Under the pieces are notes generated by a model. The model had not been told where the DNA came from, made no database searches, and saw only the letters and a program-made list of their open reading frames with translations. Below are positions 4,715-5,160 of a stretch of DNA of 5,160 bases, in pieces. The translations under genes were made by a program, and so were the position numbers. The stretch comes from Anaerolineae bacterium. GTDB taxonomy: Bacteria; Chloroflexota; Anaerolineae; SSC4; Amarolineaceae. The stretch's first letter is position 1, and each line of letters begins with the position of its first letter. The stretch covers positions 1,691,374-1,696,533 of the forward strand of contig CP059258.1 of the NCBI GenBank assembly GCA_013693795.1. Reading direction: 5' to 3'.

Positions 4715-4966
4715 ATGAACGATCTCGCCACGGCGCTGACCTCGCGCTTGTTGATCATCACGTTCCTGTTCGTGGTGGTCGCGCCCTTCCTGCCGCTGCT
4801 GATCTCGCAGCAGTGGGGCTGGTGGCAGGCCTGGGCCTACGCGGTTGTGACCATCGCGGCCTTTGTCGTCAGTCGGGCGTTGGCTGGCCGGCGCAACCCT
4901 GAGCTGCTGGTCGAGTCGCACCTGCCTGGTCAATTGCAGGGCGGCGTAACCTGTGGTATGCTTTAG
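4715..4966 (+). pseudogene. Isoprenylcysteine methyltransferase-like membrane protein, N-terminal fragment
   Basis: From ATG 4715 the sequence reads MNDLATALTSRLLIITFLFV, then VVAPFLPLLISQQWGWWQAW, AYAVVTIAAFVVSRALAGRR and NPELLVES. Two hydrophobic helices (about residues 11-30 and 37-55) around Q-W-G-W-W-Q-A-W, then R-x-x-P-E-L-L, resemble the N-terminus of bacterial isoprenylcysteine carboxyl methyltransferase-family proteins (ICMT/PEMT-like, integral membrane, S-adenosylmethionine-dependent). The catalytic C-terminal region, with its cofactor-binding histidines and further helices, is missing: after VES (about base 4918) the frame enters what appears to be the promoter of the next gene and stops at TAG 4964-4966. 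About 68 native residues remain of an expected ~200. I preferred ATG 4715 to the in-frame GTG 4691 because it matches the usual family start and touches the preceding ORF. The substrate of such bacterial proteins is generally unknown. Confidence 0.6.
4934..4962 (+). promoter_or_regulatory. Sigma-70-type promoter for the antitoxin-like gene
   Basis: TTGCAG (4934-4939), a 17-nt spacer and TATGCT (4957-4962), with TGG just before the -10 giving an extended -10 (TGnTATGCT). Transcription would start near 4969, leaving a leader of about 42 nt before ATG 5011. It overlaps the terminal codons of the truncated membrane-protein frame, which supports reading that tail as non-native sequence. Confidence 0.5.
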
Positions 4967-5010
4967 CAGCTCAGATACATCTCTTGGTAACGATATCAAT
5001 GGAGATGAAC

Positions 5011-5160
5011 ATGGAAACGCACGAGTTAGTGGTTGAGATGAAACTTCTGGAACGCCGTTTGACCTTGTACGAAGAGAAGTACGGCGTTCTCAGCGAGGAC
5101 TTCTACAACGCCTTGATGGCAGGCAAACTGGCCGAATACGATGCCTACGACGAGACGCGC
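5011..5160 (+). CDS. Small antitoxin-like protein, N-terminal part (3' end outside window)
   Basis: ATG 5011 was chosen over in-frame ATG 4999 and 5005 because GGAG (5001-5004) lies exactly 6 nt before it. The 50 visible residues, METHELVVEMKLLERRLTLY, EEKYGVLSEDFYNALMAGKL and AEYDAYDETR, are charged and helical, with no signal or membrane segment. The pattern L-x-x-Y-E-x-K-Y-G-x-(L/P)-S-x-(D/E)-F-Y followed by an acidic A-E-(F/Y)-D-x-Y-(D/E) stretch resembles small proteins often encoded directly upstream of DUF6516-type (TumE-like) putative toxin genes, where they serve as or are presumed to be the antitoxin. That link is from memory and the partner gene would lie beyond 5160. It has its own promoter (4934-4962). 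Codon use is less GC-rich than the neighbouring genes, consistent with a mobile toxin-antitoxin pair. Confidence 0.55.
   Translation, partial: METHELVVEMKLLERRLTLYEEKYGVLSEDFYNALMAGKLAEYDAYDETR

Overview
The window looks like a GC-rich bacterial chromosome segment in which several gene fragments alternate with two arrays of GTAG-headed palindromic repeats. Gene content (Nudix hydrolase, type III pantothenate kinase, zinc-ribbon membrane protein, universal stress protein, isoprenylcysteine-methyltransferase-like membrane protein, antitoxin-like protein) and the repeat style remind me of Chloroflexota (Anaerolineae/Caldilineae-like). That assignment is an inference from general resemblance, not a proof.

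Layout. 1-221: C-terminal end of a Nudix hydrolase with one frameshift. 268-342: first ~25 codons of an AAA/P-loop ATPase gene, cut just before its Walker A motif. 351-~1812: repeat array 1, about ten ~106-bp units, each opening with a palindrome like an inverted REP, plus four palindromes of a second type in the opposite orientation. ~1807-1971: last 55 codons of coaX. 1972-2242: non-coding, with a hairpin and a nested inverted repeat of about 98 bp. 2243-2545: small single-pass membrane protein, apparently starting at ATA. 2657-3866: zinc-ribbon/transmembrane/two-domain protein broken by about four frameshifts. 3949-~4210 (minus): C-terminal part of a universal stress protein, also frameshifted. 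~4230-4611: repeat array 2, which looks like a collapsed copy of array 1. 4645-4713: 22-codon ORF with a strong Shine-Dalgarno, placed one base before the start of a truncated isoprenylcysteine-methyltransferase-like gene (4715-4966). 4934-4962: promoter; 5011-5160: 5' part of an antitoxin-like gene.

The genes do not form one pathway. The coherent theme is repeat biology: both arrays are built from GTAG-headed hairpins in both orientations, as in REP/BIME elements moved by RAYT (TnpA-REP, Y1 HUH) transposases, and three of the four array edges abut genes lacking their other half. The arrays therefore look like recombination or deletion endpoints. No RAYT gene is visible here. The many indels in otherwise well-conserved coding sequence could be real decay or uncorrected sequencing errors; the sequence alone cannot decide.
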